A stretch of DNA of 64,000 nt from Tindallia sp. (GCA_007134225.1 SLLE01000076.1:79111-143110), one strand, 5' to 3'. Counted from the first letter of the stretch, positions 21,583 to 33,801 are shown. Notes: generated by a model not told the origin, from the sequence alone. Translations and numbers: made by a program.

Positions 21583-22665
21583 TTACATGGTTTTCATTGT
21601 ATGGAGGACCACCTGTCCCATTTCTTCCGTACTGACCATTTTGGTTCCTTCGCTGTATATATCCGCTGTTCGATACCCTTTGTTCAGCACCTCTTCCACT
21701 GCATTTTCAATAAGGTTTGCTTCCTGCATCATATCAAAAGAAGTGCGCAACATCATGGCACATGACAAGATCATTGCCAAAGGGTTTGCTTTGTTTTCAC
21801 CTGCAATATCAGGAGCAGAACCATGAATTGGCTCATACATTCCTTTTTGATCTGCACTCAGGCTGGCTGATGGCAACATGCCAATGGATCCTGTAATCAT
21901 GCTTACTTCATCAGACAAAATATCTCCAAACATATTCCCGGTTACGATCACATCAAACTGACCAGGATTACGAACCAACTGCATCGCCGCATTATCAACA
22001 TACATATGATCTAAGGTCACGTCCGGGTAGTTCACCGCTTCTTCGACTACGATCTTTCTCCATAATCTGGAATTTTCCAGCACATTAGCTTTGTCGACGC
22101 TCATCAATTTCTTGTTCCTCTTCAATGCCATCTCAAATGCAATCTTTGCGATTCTTCTTACTTCGTCTTCATGATAGAACATGGTGTCGTAGGCAGCTTC
22201 CTTACCATCACCATCAATTATTGTTCCCTGCTTGCCGAAATAAATACCTCCAGTTAACTCGCGGACCACCATCACATCCAATCCATTCTCCACAATCGAT
22301 GGTTTTAACGGACAGGAGTCGCTCAAGGCTGGAAACAAAATTGCAGGCCTCAGATTGGCAAATAATTCTAATTCTTTCCGCAGACCCAGCAATGCTTTTT
22401 CGGGTCGTTTCTGCCCATCAAGATGATCCCATTTAGGGCCGCCCAAAGCGCCAAGTAGAACGGCATCGGCATCCTTGCATGTTTCCAGTGTTTTAGGAGG
22501 AAGTGGAACCCCTTCCTGATCAATTGCTGCACCACCAGCTAAACATTCATTTATTTCGAATTGGTGTCCAAATACTTTTTCAACATATTCCAAAATAGCA
22601 AGTGTCTGCTGCATTACTTCCGGTCCAATGCCGTCACCCGGAATCACGGCAATTTTTTTATACAT
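21583..22665 (-). CDS. leuB: 3-isopropylmalate dehydrogenase
   Basis: [56 protein letters not shown]. Confidence 0.97.
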   Translation of the reverse strand: MYKKIAVIPGDGIGPEVMQQTLAILEYVEKVFGHQFEINECLAGGAAIDQEGVPLPPKTLETCKDADAVLLGALGGPKWDHLDGQKRPEKALLGLRKELELFANLRPAILFPALSDSCPLKPSIVENGLDVMVVRELTGGIYFGKQGTIIDGDGKEAAYDTMFYHEDEVRRIAKIAFEMALKRNKKLMSVDKANVLENSRLWRKIVVEEAVNYPDVTLDHMYVDNAAMQLVRNPGQFDVIVTGNMFGDILSDEVSMITGSIGMLPSASLSADQKGMYEPIHGSAPDIAGENKANPLAMILSCAMMLRTSFDMMQEANLIENAVEEVLNKGYRTADIYSEGTKMVSTEEMGQVVLHTMKTM

Positions 22666-22686
22666 ATGGATCCACTCCCTCAATGA

Positions 22687-23178
22687 TTATTTCAATTGTT
22701 GTTTTACATGATTCACCAGACCATCCGCTTCAATAATTTTTTGAATGAATGGCGGAAAAGGCTGTGTCTCGTAGGTTTTATTTTGGGTTATGTTTACAAT
22801 AATCCCTTTTTTAAAGTCTACTTCCAATTTATCATCCGCTTTAATTTCTTCGACCGCTACTTCACACTCCAGAATAGGTAACCCAATGTTAATTGCGTTC
22901 CTGTAAAAAATTCGTGCAAATGTTTTCGCAATGACACAGGATATTCCAGATGACTTAATTGCCAGAGGTGCATGTTCTCTTGAAGAACCACAACCAAAAT
23001 TTTTCCCGGCAACAATCATATCACCTTTGGCTACTTTATGCACAAAATTCGAATCAATATCTTCCATACAGTGACTTGCAAGTTCTTGCGGATCTGAAGT
23101 ATTGAGGTGTCTGGCTGGAATAATAACATCCGTATCTACATTGTTGCCATAAACAAACGCTTTTCCTTTTGCAATCAT
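22687..23178 (-). CDS. leuD: 3-isopropylmalate dehydratase small subunit
   Basis: 163 aa; [35 protein letters not shown]. Confidence 0.96.
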   Translation of the reverse strand: MIAKGKAFVYGNNVDTDVIIPARHLNTSDPQELASHCMEDIDSNFVHKVAKGDMIVAGKNFGCGSSREHAPLAIKSSGISCVIAKTFARIFYRNAINIGLPILECEVAVEEIKADDKLEVDFKKGIIVNITQNKTYETQPFPPFIQKIIEADGLVNHVKQQLK

Positions 23179-23230
23179 CTTTTCACTCCCTCTATCAATT
23201 AGTGTCTGTTATCCTTCCGTTTAAATGTTC

Positions 23231-24490
23231 TTATACTGAGTCCGGTCCGATAATTTTTCCCGCAATAGCGGAAGCTGCTGCAACTGCTGGACTCGCAAGA
23301 TAAACTTCCGATTCAGGGTGTCCCATTCTTCCTACAAAATTTCTATTTGTGGTCGCAACCGCTCTTTCTCCCTTTGCCAAGATTCCCATATGACCTCCCA
23401 GACAAGGACCACAGGTTGGCGTACTAACAATGCCACCGGCTTCGATGAAAATTTCGATAAGACCTTCTTTCATCGCCTGCAAATAAATTTTTTGTGTTGC
23501 CGGGAATACAATCAATCGCATATTTTTCGCCACTTTTTTCCCTTTAAGAATTTTTGCAGCTGCACGCAGGTCTTCAATTCTGCCATTGGTACAAGAACCG
23601 ATGACTACCTGGTCAATTTCAACCTCACCAACTTTATCAATGGATCGCGTATTATCAGGCAAATGAGGAAATGAAACCGTCAAGGGAATCTGACTTAGGT
23701 CAAGTTCATAGGTTAATTCATATTCTGCGTCTTCATCCGGCTCATAAACAGTATATTCTTTGGTAGAATGCGCTTTAACATATTCCAGTGTCTTATCATC
23801 CACAGGGAAAATTCCATTTTTAGCCCCTGCTTCGATAGCCATGTTTGCAATCGTGAATCGGTCGTCCATTGAGAGGCTAGCTATGCCTTCTCCGGTAAAT
23901 TCCATTGATTTGTATCGTGCACCATCAACGCCAATCATCCCGATGATATGGAGGATAAGATCTTTGCCGCTGACAGGTGGCTTTAAAGAACCTGTCAAGT
24001 GAAATCTGAGAGCTGATGGCACCCTGAACCACCCTTTACCAGTTGCCATACCGGCTGCCATATCTGTGCTTCCTATTCCCGTCGAGAAGGCACCCAAAGC
24101 ACCATAGGTGCATGTGTGCGAATCTGCTCCAATTACAACATCCCCGGGAACCACCAGTCCCTTTTCCGGTAGAAGCGCATGTTCGATCCCCATTTCACCA
24201 ATTTCAAAATAGTTTGTAATATCCTGCTCTACAGCAAACTCTCTTAAAATCTTACAGTTCTCAGCTGACTTGATGTCTTTGTTCGGTGTGAAATGATCGG
24301 GCACAAGAGCGACTTTATCCTTATGAAAAACATTTTTTGCACCCATTTTTTCAAATTCTTTCAAAGCAACCGGAGCCGTTATATCATTCCCAAGAACCAA
24401 ATCCAATTCCGCTTCAATCAATTCACCAGCGGTAACAATTTCTTTTCCGGCATGTTTTGCCATTATTTTTTGCGTCATTGTCATTCCCAT
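23231..24490 (-). CDS. leuC: 3-isopropylmalate dehydratase large subunit
   Basis: 419 aa; [50 protein letters not shown]. Confidence 0.97.
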   Translation of the reverse strand: MGMTMTQKIMAKHAGKEIVTAGELIEAELDLVLGNDITAPVALKEFEKMGAKNVFHKDKVALVPDHFTPNKDIKSAENCKILREFAVEQDITNYFEIGEMGIEHALLPEKGLVVPGDVVIGADSHTCTYGALGAFSTGIGSTDMAAGMATGKGWFRVPSALRFHLTGSLKPPVSGKDLILHIIGMIGVDGARYKSMEFTGEGIASLSMDDRFTIANMAIEAGAKNGIFPVDDKTLEYVKAHSTKEYTVYEPDEDAEYELTYELDLSQIPLTVSFPHLPDNTRSIDKVGEVEIDQVVIGSCTNGRIEDLRAAAKILKGKKVAKNMRLIVFPATQKIYLQAMKEGLIEIFIEAGGIVSTPTCGPCLGGHMGILAKGERAVATTNRNFVGRMGHPESEVYLASPAVAAASAIAGKIIGPDSV

Positions 24491-24507
24491 TAATATACTC
24501 CTCTCCT

Positions 24508-26106
24508 TTACATATAGGCACTTACTTTTTCTTCGATATTTTTGATCAGCTTATACTCCATGGAGTCTACCAGTGCAATCCAGCTAGCCTCAATAATATC
24601 AGTAGATACGCCAACATTGCTCCAGAAATGCTTTCCGTCGCTGGATTCAATTAGTACTCTAACTTTTGAACCAGTGGCCGTTCTGGTATCAAGAACACGA
24701 ACTTTGTAATCTGTCAAATATACTTCTTTCAATTCAGGATAAAAAGCTTCCAATGCTTTACGCAGCGCTTTATCCAAGGCATTTACTGGACCGTTCCCTT
24801 CTGCCACCGTAAGCTCCTCTTTTCCGTCTACTTCTATCTTAACAATGGCAGATGTTCCACTTTTGCCATTTGATGTCTGCTCTCCAATGATCTTAAAATG
24901 GTCCAAGGTAAAGAATGGCTTATATTTTCCAAGGCTCTTGCGAATGATAAGTTCAAAACTGCTTTCTGCTCCTTCAAACTGATAACCTTGATGTTCCATC
25001 TCTTTTAAGCGATCAACAATTTCTTTTGTCTCTTTGGAGTTTTTATTAATATCTGGATTTACCTTTTTAATCTTTGATAAAATAGTGCTTCTCCCCGCTA
25101 CTTCCGACATTAAAAATCTTCTTTTATTACCTATTTTTGTTGGATCAACATGCTCAAATGATTTCTCATTTTTATTAACACCGTCAATATGCATTCCACC
25201 TTTATGGGCAAATGCGCTATATCCAATGAATGGGAGTCTTTCATTGAGGGCTACATTGGAAATTTCCGCAATATAACGAGCCGTCGGTGTCATTTCTGCT
25301 AAACTGCTATCCGCGAGACATTGATACCCTTTTTTTAACTGAAGATTGCCAATGACACTGCACAAATTCACATTTCCACATCTTTCACCAAAGCCGATAT
25401 AGGTACCCTGAACATGGCGAGCACCAGCGTCAACAGCACGTATGGTGTTGGCAACCGCCATACCGCCATCATCATGGCAGTGAATGCCTACGTTGTTACC
25501 CAGCTCTTTCAATACGCGACTGGTTGCCTCATGTATTTCCTCTGGAAAAGCTCCGCCATTCGTATCGCATAAAACAAGCCAATCTGCACCACCATCTTTT
25601 GCAGCTTTTAAGGCTTTCATAGCGTACTCAGCATTTTCCTTATACCCATCAAAAAAATGTTCTGCATCAAAGACAACTTCTTTTCCCGCTTTTTTGAAGT
25701 GCTGCATCGTATCCTGGATCATCGCCAAGTTTTCCTCCAGCGTCGTGTTGATGATGTCCGTCACATGAAAATCCCAGGTTTTTCCAAAAATAGCAACACA
25801 TGGCGTTTCTGCCATCATTAAGTTCTTTAAGTTTTCATCCTCTTCCGGCTTCACATGAGGACGTCTTGTACTGCCAAAGGCTGTTAAGCGGGCCTGCTTC
25901 AATTTTAATTTTTTTGCGTACTCAAAAAATTCAAGATCTTTTGGGTTTGAACCAGGATTTCCCGCTTCTATATAATGAACTCCCAGCTCGTCCAATGCTT
26001 TTGTAATTTTGATTTTATCTTCCACCGAAAATGATATCGCTTCTGCCTGAGCACCATCTCTTAGCGTAGAATCAAATACATGAATTCTGTTTTGCAATCC
26101 TTTCAC
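24508..26106 (-). CDS. cimA: (R)-citramalate synthase
   Basis: 532 aa; [50 protein letters not shown], typical of CimA rather than LeuA. Confidence 0.9.
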   Translation of the reverse strand: MKGLQNRIHVFDSTLRDGAQAEAISFSVEDKIKITKALDELGVHYIEAGNPGSNPKDLEFFEYAKKLKLKQARLTAFGSTRRPHVKPEEDENLKNLMMAETPCVAIFGKTWDFHVTDIINTTLEENLAMIQDTMQHFKKAGKEVVFDAEHFFDGYKENAEYAMKALKAAKDGGADWLVLCDTNGGAFPEEIHEATSRVLKELGNNVGIHCHDDGGMAVANTIRAVDAGARHVQGTYIGFGERCGNVNLCSVIGNLQLKKGYQCLADSSLAEMTPTARYIAEISNVALNERLPFIGYSAFAHKGGMHIDGVNKNEKSFEHVDPTKIGNKRRFLMSEVAGRSTILSKIKKVNPDINKNSKETKEIVDRLKEMEHQGYQFEGAESSFELIIRKSLGKYKPFFTLDHFKIIGEQTSNGKSGTSAIVKIEVDGKEELTVAEGNGPVNALDKALRKALEAFYPELKEVYLTDYKVRVLDTRTATGSKVRVLIESSDGKHFWSNVGVSTDIIEASWIALVDSMEYKLIKNIEEKVSAYM

Positions 26107-27635
26107 GCTCCCGCCTTTTCTTCATCTTCATTACTTATCATGCGATTGATCGCGTTAACATATGCTTTAATGCTGGCCTCGATCACATCCGTACTGATTC
26201 CGCTGCCGTGATACAATTCGTTATCTCTTCTTATTTGAACAAAGGCTTCTCCTTGAGCGTCTTCACCTTCCGTAATAGCCTGCAGCGAATAATCGTCCAA
26301 TTTATACTCTTTTCCGACCAGCTGATCAATGGCTCTAAATGCTGCATAGATTGGTCCGGAACCAGTGGAAACAGCCTCCAAATCTTTATCAAAATTTTTC
26401 AGCTTCACCGTTGCCGTCGCCGTCATATAATTACCGCAGTTAATAACAAATTGTTCAAGTTTGAAATACTCTTCCATTTTTAGGGTTTTATCTTTAATCA
26501 ATGCTTCCAAATCTTTGTTGTAGACCACTTTTTTCTTGTCTGCCAATTCCTTAAAGGACTGGAATACATTATCCAGTGTCTGCTTATCCAGTTCATACCC
26601 CATGGATTGCATTCGATCTTCAAAAGCGTGTCGTCCTGAATGTTTGCCCAATACCAACTGATATTGGTGTAACCCGACAGACTCCGGTGTCATTATTTCA
26701 TAGGTGCTCTTATTCGCTAAAATGCCATGCTGATGGATCCCCGACTCATGCGCAAAAGCGTTCTCACCAACGATTGCTTTATTTCTTTGTACTTTCATTC
26801 CTGTCACTTGACTAAGCAGTCGACTGGCCGGATAAATCTGCTCTGTCACCACATTGGTTTTATTCTGATAAAAATCATACCTGGTTTGCAAGGCCATAAC
26901 AATTTCTTCCATTGCTGCGTTTCCGGCACGTTCCCCAATACCATTGATGGTACACTCCAATTGGCCGGCTCCAGCTTTGGCTGCTGCCAGCGTGTTCGCA
27001 ACAGCCATCCCCAAGTCATTGTGACAGTGCACGGCAATGGTTGCTTTGTCAATGCTTGGAACATTTTCTTTGATTCCTTTTATCAGAGCAGTAAATTCAT
27101 CAGGTGTCGTGTAACCAACCGTATCTGGCACATTAATGACTTTTGCACCCGCTTGAATAACAGCTTCAAAAATCTTGTAAAGAAATTCCGGTTGACTTCT
27201 GGTTGCGTCTTCTGCTGAAAATTGGACATCATCCAAATATGATTTTGCATGACGCACCATATCAACAGCTCGTTCCAGTACTTTTTCCGGCGTGGTTTTC
27301 AGTTTATATTTCATATGAATATCCGATGTTGCGATGAATGTATGAATTCTGGGTGCCTCAGCATTTTTAACAGCTTCGTATGCTCGATCAATATCTTGAG
27401 GTAGTGTTCGGGCCAAACTGGCGACCCGAACATCTCTTACCGTTTCCGCTACCGCTTTTATGGCTTCAAAATCTCCAGGAGAAGCAATGGCGAATCCTGC
27501 TTCAATGACATCCACTTTCAATTTTTCCAGCTGTTTGGCCATTTCAAGCTTTTCTTTTAAATTCATGCTGCATCCTGGTGACTGCTCCCCGTCACGCAAA
27601 GTGGTATCAAAAATTTTAATACTACTTTCATTCAT
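26103..27635 (-). CDS. leuA: 2-isopropylmalate synthase
   Basis: 510 aa; [41 protein letters not shown]. Confidence 0.95.
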   Translation of the reverse strand: MNESSIKIFDTTLRDGEQSPGCSMNLKEKLEMAKQLEKLKVDVIEAGFAIASPGDFEAIKAVAETVRDVRVASLARTLPQDIDRAYEAVKNAEAPRIHTFIATSDIHMKYKLKTTPEKVLERAVDMVRHAKSYLDDVQFSAEDATRSQPEFLYKIFEAVIQAGAKVINVPDTVGYTTPDEFTALIKGIKENVPSIDKATIAVHCHNDLGMAVANTLAAAKAGAGQLECTINGIGERAGNAAMEEIVMALQTRYDFYQNKTNVVTEQIYPASRLLSQVTGMKVQRNKAIVGENAFAHESGIHQHGILANKSTYEIMTPESVGLHQYQLVLGKHSGRHAFEDRMQSMGYELDKQTLDNVFQSFKELADKKKVVYNKDLEALIKDKTLKMEEYFKLEQFVINCGNYMTATATVKLKNFDKDLEAVSTGSGPIYAAFRAIDQLVGKEYKLDDYSLQAITEGEDAQGEAFVQIRRDNELYHGSGISTDVIEASIKAYVNAINRMISNEDEEKAGA

Positions 27636-27654
27636 GATTACTCACTCCTTACCA

Positions 27655-28647
27655 TTACTTTTTTAACCAACTCATCATTTTTCTCAAATCTTTCCCTACA
27701 ACTTCAACCGGATGCTCTGCTTCCAGCTTTCTTCTAGCGTTAAAGCTTGGACGATTGGCCTGGTTTTCCAGAATCCAGTTTTTTGCAAAGGTACCGTCCT
27801 GAACTTCTTTCAATACTTTTCTCATTTCATTTTTTGTATCTTCTGTCACAATTCGCTCACCTACACTATAATCACCATATTCAGCTGTATCACTGACAGA
27901 ATAACGCATATAGCTTAATCCACCCTCATTGATCAGGTCAATAATCAGCTTCATTTCATGTAAGCACTCAAAATAGGCACTTTCCGGCTGGTATCCCGCT
28001 TCAACCAATACTTCAAACCCTGCTTTCATTAAAGCAGTGACTCCGCCGCACAGTACCGCTTGCTCTCCAAATAGATCCGTTTCTGTCTCTTCCTGGAAGG
28101 TTGTTTCAAGCACACCGGCTCTGGCACCGCCAATTCCAGCTGCATATGCCAATCCTACTTCCACTGTATCTCCTGTAACGTCCTGGTATACTGCAACCAA
28201 ACACGGAACGCCTTTACCTTCCTGATACTGACTCCGAACTGTATGTCCCGGTCCCTTTGGAGCAACCATGAAAACATTAACGTCTTCCGGCGGTACCACC
28301 TGTCCATAATGAATGTTAAAACCGTGAGCAAAAACAAGATAGTTGCCTGGCTCCAGGTTTGGTTCAATGCTCTCTTTGTATAATTGAGGTTGTTTCTCGT
28401 CGTTGATTAGCATAATGACTACATCCGCCTGCGCCGCCGCTTTTCCTGCAATATCAACTTTCAAACCTGCTTCTTCTGCTTTTGGCCAGGATTTACTTCC
28501 TTCATACAATCCAACGATGACATCTATACCTGATTCGTGAAGGTTCAACGCATGTGCATGTCCCTGACTTCCATAACCAATTACCGCTACCTTTTTACCT
28601 TGCAGTACATCCATTTTACATTCATTTTCATAATACATTTTAGCCAT
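27655..28647 (-). CDS. ilvC: Ketol-acid reductoisomerase
   Basis: 330 aa; [38 protein letters not shown]. Confidence 0.97.
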   Translation of the reverse strand: MAKMYYENECKMDVLQGKKVAVIGYGSQGHAHALNLHESGIDVIVGLYEGSKSWPKAEEAGLKVDIAGKAAAQADVVIMLINDEKQPQLYKESIEPNLEPGNYLVFAHGFNIHYGQVVPPEDVNVFMVAPKGPGHTVRSQYQEGKGVPCLVAVYQDVTGDTVEVGLAYAAGIGGARAGVLETTFQEETETDLFGEQAVLCGGVTALMKAGFEVLVEAGYQPESAYFECLHEMKLIIDLINEGGLSYMRYSVSDTAEYGDYSVGERIVTEDTKNEMRKVLKEVQDGTFAKNWILENQANRPSFNARRKLEAEHPVEVVGKDLRKMMSWLKK

Positions 28648-28667
28648 TTTTTATTCCTCCTTTTAAT

Positions 28668-29150
28668 TTAACGATCTCTGCGACCCAGCGCAGTAAGACC
28701 GGTTCTAACAATCTCACGTATCCCATAAGGTTCCATCAATTCGATAAATGCTTCAATTTTGTTATGATCTCCTGTTACCTCCAAAATCACACAATCCGTT
28801 GCAACATCAATTACCTTTCCTCTGAAGATTTCCACCACTTCAAGAATAGATGCTCGTGTCTTCTCGTCGGTATTAACTTTTATTAAAGCAAGCTCCCTGT
28901 AAACAGACAATTCGGGTTTAAGCTCTTTAATACTGACAACATCGATCAGTTTATTAAGCTGCTTTTGAATTTGCTCCAGCACTTCCGGATCTCCTTTGAC
29001 CACCAGAGTGATGCGTGTCATTCCCGGCAATTCAGTACTGCCGGAAGAAAAGCTTTCGATGTTATAACCTCTTCGCGTAAACAGTCCGGAGATTCGGCTG
29101 GTTACCCCCGGCTGGTCCTCGACCAGCAATGACAACACATAATTATCCAT
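28668..29150 (-). CDS. ilvN: Acetolactate synthase small subunit
   Basis: MDNYVLSLLVEDQPGVTSRISGLFTRRGYNIESFS; AAAGGAGG RBS before the 29150 start. Confidence 0.95.
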   Translation of the reverse strand: MDNYVLSLLVEDQPGVTSRISGLFTRRGYNIESFSSGSTELPGMTRITLVVKGDPEVLEQIQKQLNKLIDVVSIKELKPELSVYRELALIKVNTDEKTRASILEVVEIFRGKVIDVATDCVILEVTGDHNKIEAFIELMEPYGIREIVRTGLTALGRRDR

Positions 29151-29179
29151 TCTTACGCCTCCTTTTTTCATTAAAAAAG

Positions 29180-29645
29180 CCCTCATCTCTGCCTTTAGCA
29201 GGGACGAGGACTATTCCGCGCGTTACCACCCTAATTGTTTTCACCAAAAGTGAAAACCACTCAAATCAGGTTCAATCAAACCCTTAGTCTATAACGGGAC
29301 TTGCCGATTACCCTTACTCATTTTCAGGGTAACTGCTCCGGAGCGAGTCGCATTTTACAGCAGTACCAGTTTTCAGCAGCCACTGGCTCTCTATAACTGC
29401 ATTGAATAAAACACTAACTCCATCAAAACGCATTTGCCTGCTCTTCAAATAGAAAAGCGTAAATTCAGGTTCAATCAAACCTTAAGCCTTTAACGGGGCT
29501 ACCCGATTATCCTTACTCTTTTTTCCGGACAACTGCTCGGGAGGGATTCTAACGATCCAACAGTATCGGTTCTCAGCGAACACCGACTCTCTGAAACTGT
29601 ATTGTTAATCATTACTGTCTCCGTCTGTGCATTTTGTTGTGTTTA
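29180..29645 (-). promoter_or_regulatory. Tandem T-box leader: Ile (ATC) module then Leu (CTC) module with one antiterminator/terminator
   Basis: Two homologous segments (about 29460-29640 and 29235-29410), each with AGAGAG, GAGTAAGG.TAATCGG...CCCGTTA and GGTTTGATTGAACCTGA; specifiers ATC at 29547-29545 and CTC at 29347-29345; only one AGGGTGGTAACGCGCGG T-box plus terminator, near 29190-29235. Confidence 0.85.
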
Positions 29646-29659
29646 ATAATTAAATCGTA

Positions 29660-29690
29660 TTTTAACAGGCTTTCTATTCGTTGTCAACAG
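29660..29690 (-). promoter_or_regulatory. Putative sigma-A promoter of the ilv-leu leader
   Basis: Minus strand TTGACA-17 nt-TAAAAT. Confidence 0.65.
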
Positions 29691-29722
29691 AATTATCTAA
29701 AATTTTTACAAAATTGTTATTG

Positions 29723-30607
29723 TTAGCTGCTTTTAGCTTCCTGAGTTAATTTTGATAATTCCATTTCATTGAACCGATATGCTTTTCGGCAAAAGTGACA
29801 AATAATTTCAGCATGCCCATCTTCTTCAATAATTGAAGTGATTTCTTTAACACCAAGGCTGATTAATGCTTCTTCCATTCTTTCCTGAGAGCAATCGCAA
29901 TGAAATGCAACCTGTTTTTCTTCAGTTATAACAGGATCAAAACCTTCCAGCACTCTTTCCATGACGGCTTCTGGTGTATTCAAGTTTTCGAACAGCTCAC
30001 TTAACGGTGGAAGGCATATAAGTTTCGCCTCCAGCAAACGAAGCTGTTCTTCACTAATGTCCGGAAGCACTTGAATGATAAAACCGCCAGAAACCAGAAT
30101 ATGATAGTCCACATTTACTTTAACGCTCAACCCCACCGATGCGGGTTGTTGTTCAGAATGCATAAAATATGCAGTCAAATCTTCTGCTATTTCACCTGTT
30201 GAGATCGGATAAGTACCAATATAGGGTGCTTTCATCCCCAAATCTTTGATCACTGTAATTTCACCATCCGTCCCCACTGCCGCTCCAACGTTTAATTTTT
30301 CCGGTGTCAGGTTTTCTGTTTCTGCCTGAGGGTATTCCACCAGGCCTTTTACATTCCCTTCATCATCTGCTACACATAGAACGGTACCCAATGGACCGCC
30401 GCCATTCATTCGGAGGGTTATTTTTTGTCCCATGCCTTTAAGCATTTGTCCCATCATAGCAGTCGCTGCCATCATTCTTCCAAGTGCCGCCGCTGCAACA
30501 GGTGATAGTTGATGTATTTCTCTTGCTTTTTCCAACATTTCTGTATTTTGAACAAAAAATGCACGAACTTGACCTTTTCCAGCTGTTACTCTAATGACTT
30601 TATCCAT
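29723..30607 (-). CDS. hslO: Hsp33 redox-regulated chaperonin
   Basis: MDKVIRVTAGKGQVRAFF; C-terminal FHCDCSQERM...ICHFCRKAYRF zinc Cys. Confidence 0.95.
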   Translation of the reverse strand: MDKVIRVTAGKGQVRAFFVQNTEMLEKAREIHQLSPVAAAALGRMMAATAMMGQMLKGMGQKITLRMNGGGPLGTVLCVADDEGNVKGLVEYPQAETENLTPEKLNVGAAVGTDGEITVIKDLGMKAPYIGTYPISTGEIAEDLTAYFMHSEQQPASVGLSVKVNVDYHILVSGGFIIQVLPDISEEQLRLLEAKLICLPPLSELFENLNTPEAVMERVLEGFDPVITEEKQVAFHCDCSQERMEEALISLGVKEITSIIEEDGHAEIICHFCRKAYRFNEMELSKLTQEAKSS

Positions 30608-30637
30608 TACCTGCACTCCTCATTTCGTGAAAATTTA

Positions 30638-30670
30638 AAAAACAGGCTGGTATCTTCCAGCCTGTTTTGT
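30638..30670. terminator. Terminator between csp and hslO
   Basis: aaaaaacaggctgg-tatctt-ccagcctgtttt. Confidence 0.8.
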
Positions 30671-30742
30671 CCCGTTATATATGGAATCCGTTACCGGAAT
30701 TTCCAGCTTGATTTGGGGCCTGTAATAAATGTTCGCATTTGA

Positions 30743-30949
30743 TCAAGCTTTGCTTACATTAGTAGCCTGAGGGCCTTTTTCTCCATCAACAATTTCAAAT
30801 TCCACTTCCTGCCCTTCTTCGAGGGTTTTGAATCCATCCATTGTAATGGCAGAAAAATGAACAAAAACATCTTCTCCATTTTCTCTTGAAATAAAACCAT
30901 ACCCTTTTTCTGCATTAAACCACTTCACTGTACCTTTTTCCATTTGCAA
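30743..30949 (-). CDS. Cold shock protein
   Basis: 68 aa; [31 protein letters not shown]. Confidence 0.96.
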   Translation of the reverse strand: MQMEKGTVKWFNAEKGYGFISRENGEDVFVHFSAITMDGFKTLEEGQEVEFEIVDGEKGPQATNVSKA

Positions 30950-31051
30950 ATTCCTCCTAATGCTTTGAATAAATTAATGAAAAACCAACTATTTTCATCA
31001 AGATAAATATTATCACATCAAAATAGAGATTGTCAATAAAACAACTATATT

Positions 31052-31990
31052 TTAAACAGATGTGATGACATTTGAAATTTGCCATACAATAATATAAATG
31101 AAAAGCGGAATAGCACCCGTTAAAGGTACATATTCCATCACTGAAACTTTGTTTTCCGATTGAACCTCTTTTTCCTCAGGAAGTGAGGCCGATAACATTT
31201 TAAGCTTTCTCCAAAGAAAGCTAGCGATCACGAGCCCAATCACCGCAAGAACGCCGAAGAAAATCAAGCTGGCAAACAATGATTCCTGCATTGCTGTTTC
31301 GGCTATTTCCGTGTCTTCGTTTGGTATGTAGTCTTCCATGATAAAGAAAAAATAACCAATAGAGATCGCCAGAAGGTTATTGAAAACGTGTCCAATGATG
31401 GCGGCCCACAATGACTTTGTTACAACAGCCAAAGAGCCAAAAACAATGCCCAGCACTATTGGCCCCAGTAAATTATAGATATTATAATGGAAAATTCCAA
31501 ATAAAACAGAGGTTATCAATACCGCTCTTACATTGCCAAGTTGTTGATATCCTCTAAGAATAACCCCGCGAAAAAGCACTTCTTCACAAATTCCAGCTGC
31601 CAGCGATACGATAAGTACCAGTCTGAGATATTCGTATAGATTGGTTGCCGCAGGGATCTGGGGAATGCTGATCTCACCAAAACGACTAAGAATATTCATC
31701 ACAATAAGATTGCCAAAAACCGCAGACGGATACATGAACAAAGTAATCAAGACTGTAAGCACAATTTGCTTCCAGTGAAGCGGGTACAAACGCAGGGTCG
31801 ACTTGATATCAATTTTTTTAATCTCCATATAAACGACTGCCGGCAAAAGAACTACTGCAAACTGAGTGATCAGCAACCCTGTAAAAATTTCTCTTGACTG
31901 GACATAAAAGCCAAGTGTGAAAAATAGGATCGATCCTGCCAGAAATAAAAGATTCGCGTCAACGACTCGTAATTTGTTATCCCGATCCAT
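31052..31990 (-). CDS. CPBP-family intramembrane metalloprotease
   Basis: 312 aa; AGICEEVLFRGVILRGYQQ, LFGIFHYNIYNLLGPIVLGIVFG. Confidence 0.88.
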   Translation of the reverse strand: MDRDNKLRVVDANLLFLAGSILFFTLGFYVQSREIFTGLLITQFAVVLLPAVVYMEIKKIDIKSTLRLYPLHWKQIVLTVLITLFMYPSAVFGNLIVMNILSRFGEISIPQIPAATNLYEYLRLVLIVSLAAGICEEVLFRGVILRGYQQLGNVRAVLITSVLFGIFHYNIYNLLGPIVLGIVFGSLAVVTKSLWAAIIGHVFNNLLAISIGYFFFIMEDYIPNEDTEIAETAMQESLFASLIFFGVLAVIGLVIASFLWRKLKMLSASLPEEKEVQSENKVSVMEYVPLTGAIPLFIYIIVWQISNVITSV

Positions 31991-33177
31991 TACTCACGCT
32001 CACTTTCTTCATCCAATTCCACCGCAGACCGCTTAATAAGAATGTTCAGGAATGCCTGAACTCCTAACGAAAGAACATCTTCGTCAAAGTTAAACTGCCC
32101 GTGATGTAGAGGATACAGCATGTTTTTTTTCGGATTTTGTGTACCCAAAAAAAAGAAAAGGCTTGGATATTTCCGTTGATAGAAAGAGAAATCTTCTGCC
32201 AGCATGATAGGATCCGTCATTTCTACCAGCCTTGGATCCTGAGCCGAAACCCATTCCTCAACCATTTCCGGAGGATTCACCACTGGTGGGTAGAGTTCGC
32301 GCAGATCAACATCGATTTGACAGTCAAAAGTTATTTCTGATCCTCTTATAATTGCCAACAAACGTTTTTTCAACGTATCATAAGATGATTCACTGAATGT
32401 TCTAATAGTACCTTCCATCGTTGCTTTTTTAGCAATTATATTGCGCACCTCGCCGCCATTAAAGGTTCCAAAGGTTATCACCGCTGGCTCCAAGGGATTA
32501 ATGTTTCTGCTGACAATCGTTTGAAATGCGGTGAGGAGATGGCTCGCAATGATCAAGGCATCGTTTCCGGAATGTGGTAATCCACCATGTGCATTCTCAC
32601 CCCATACTGTAATATCAATTTCGCTGTTTTGTGCCATCATGGGGCCGGAAACAATGCCGAGTTTGCCTTGCTGAATACCAGGAAACAGGTGAAGTCCATA
32701 TATTTCCTTTACTCCATATTGATCCAGAATTCCGGACTGAACGATAATGTCAGCACCTCCGGTACCCTCTTCACCTGGTTGAAACAACAGAACAACATTA
32801 TCTTCAAGCTCTATTTCATCAGAAGTAAGAACATTCGCCAACCCAAGTAAAATGGACATATGGCCATCATGACCACAAGCATGCATACAACCTGGTTTCT
32901 GAGATTTATAATCCACGTCGTTAAGTTCGTTCACTTCCAGAGCATCCATATCGGCACGGAAGCAAAAAGTGGTTTTTCCCGACTTTCCAGGAATGAAAGC
33001 AAGCACTCCTGTTCCGGCAACTTCGCTTTCATATTGAACCCCTAACTGATCCAAACAGCTCTGAATGTATATTGCTGTTTCCGTTTCCTGGAATGCCAAT
33101 TCAGGGATTCGATGTAGATCTTGACGGTACTTTTTCAGTTTTTCCGATAACTTGATTCTATCAAAAGACCATTCCAT
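31990..33177 (-). CDS. M20 family amidohydrolase/peptidase
   Basis: 395 aa; RQDLHRIPELAFQETET, MHACGHDGHMSILLG, LFQPGEEGTGGA. Confidence 0.93.
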   Translation of the reverse strand: MEWSFDRIKLSEKLKKYRQDLHRIPELAFQETETAIYIQSCLDQLGVQYESEVAGTGVLAFIPGKSGKTTFCFRADMDALEVNELNDVDYKSQKPGCMHACGHDGHMSILLGLANVLTSDEIELEDNVVLLFQPGEEGTGGADIIVQSGILDQYGVKEIYGLHLFPGIQQGKLGIVSGPMMAQNSEIDITVWGENAHGGLPHSGNDALIIASHLLTAFQTIVSRNINPLEPAVITFGTFNGGEVRNIIAKKATMEGTIRTFSESSYDTLKKRLLAIIRGSEITFDCQIDVDLRELYPPVVNPPEMVEEWVSAQDPRLVEMTDPIMLAEDFSFYQRKYPSLFFFLGTQNPKKNMLYPLHHGQFNFDEDVLSLGVQAFLNILIKRSAVELDEESERE

Positions 33178-33204
33178 TCCACATTCTCCTGTTCAAAATC
33201 ATAG

Positions 33205-33747
33205 TCAATATCGATCTTCATCCGTTACAATAAATACATAGGGAATATTCCGGTAATGATCACCATAATTCAATCCATATCCAACGACAAAAGCATCTGG
33301 TATGGTAAAGCCAAAATAGTCCGGTTCAAGGTCTGTTAAACGACGGGAAGGTTTGTTAAGCAACACACAGGATTTTAAACTCTTAGGATTTTTTGTTTTC
33401 AAATGTTCCATTACATGTTTTAAGGTAAGTCCTGAATCCGCAATATCATCCACCAACAATACATCAAATTCCGTCAGATCTTCTTCAACATCCTTGTCAA
33501 TCATCACTTTTCCGCTGGTTTGCAGGCCATCACCATAGGATGAGCTAATCATAAAATTAACCTTCAGCTTTAAGTCGATGGTTCGCACCAGATCAGCACA
33601 GAATATAAAACTCCCCCGCAACAAGGAAATGACATACAAATTTCTACCCTGATAGTCTTCCGTTAATCGTCTGCCTAATTCTTGAGTCTTATCTTCTATT
33701 TCCTCTTTAGAACATAGAACTTCCCATTTCTTGTCATCAATGTTCAT
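33205..33747 (-). CDS. hpt: Hypoxanthine phosphoribosyltransferase
   Basis: 180 aa; VLLVDDIADSGLTL, YVISLLRGSFIFCADL. Confidence 0.95.
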   Translation of the reverse strand: MNIDDKKWEVLCSKEEIEDKTQELGRRLTEDYQGRNLYVISLLRGSFIFCADLVRTIDLKLKVNFMISSSYGDGLQTSGKVMIDKDVEEDLTEFDVLLVDDIADSGLTLKHVMEHLKTKNPKSLKSCVLLNKPSRRLTDLEPDYFGFTIPDAFVVGYGLNYGDHYRNIPYVFIVTDEDRY

Positions 33748-33801
33748 ACGTTACCCCCTATAATACGCAAGTCATTAGGTATTTAATCTAAATCTCATTC
33801 T

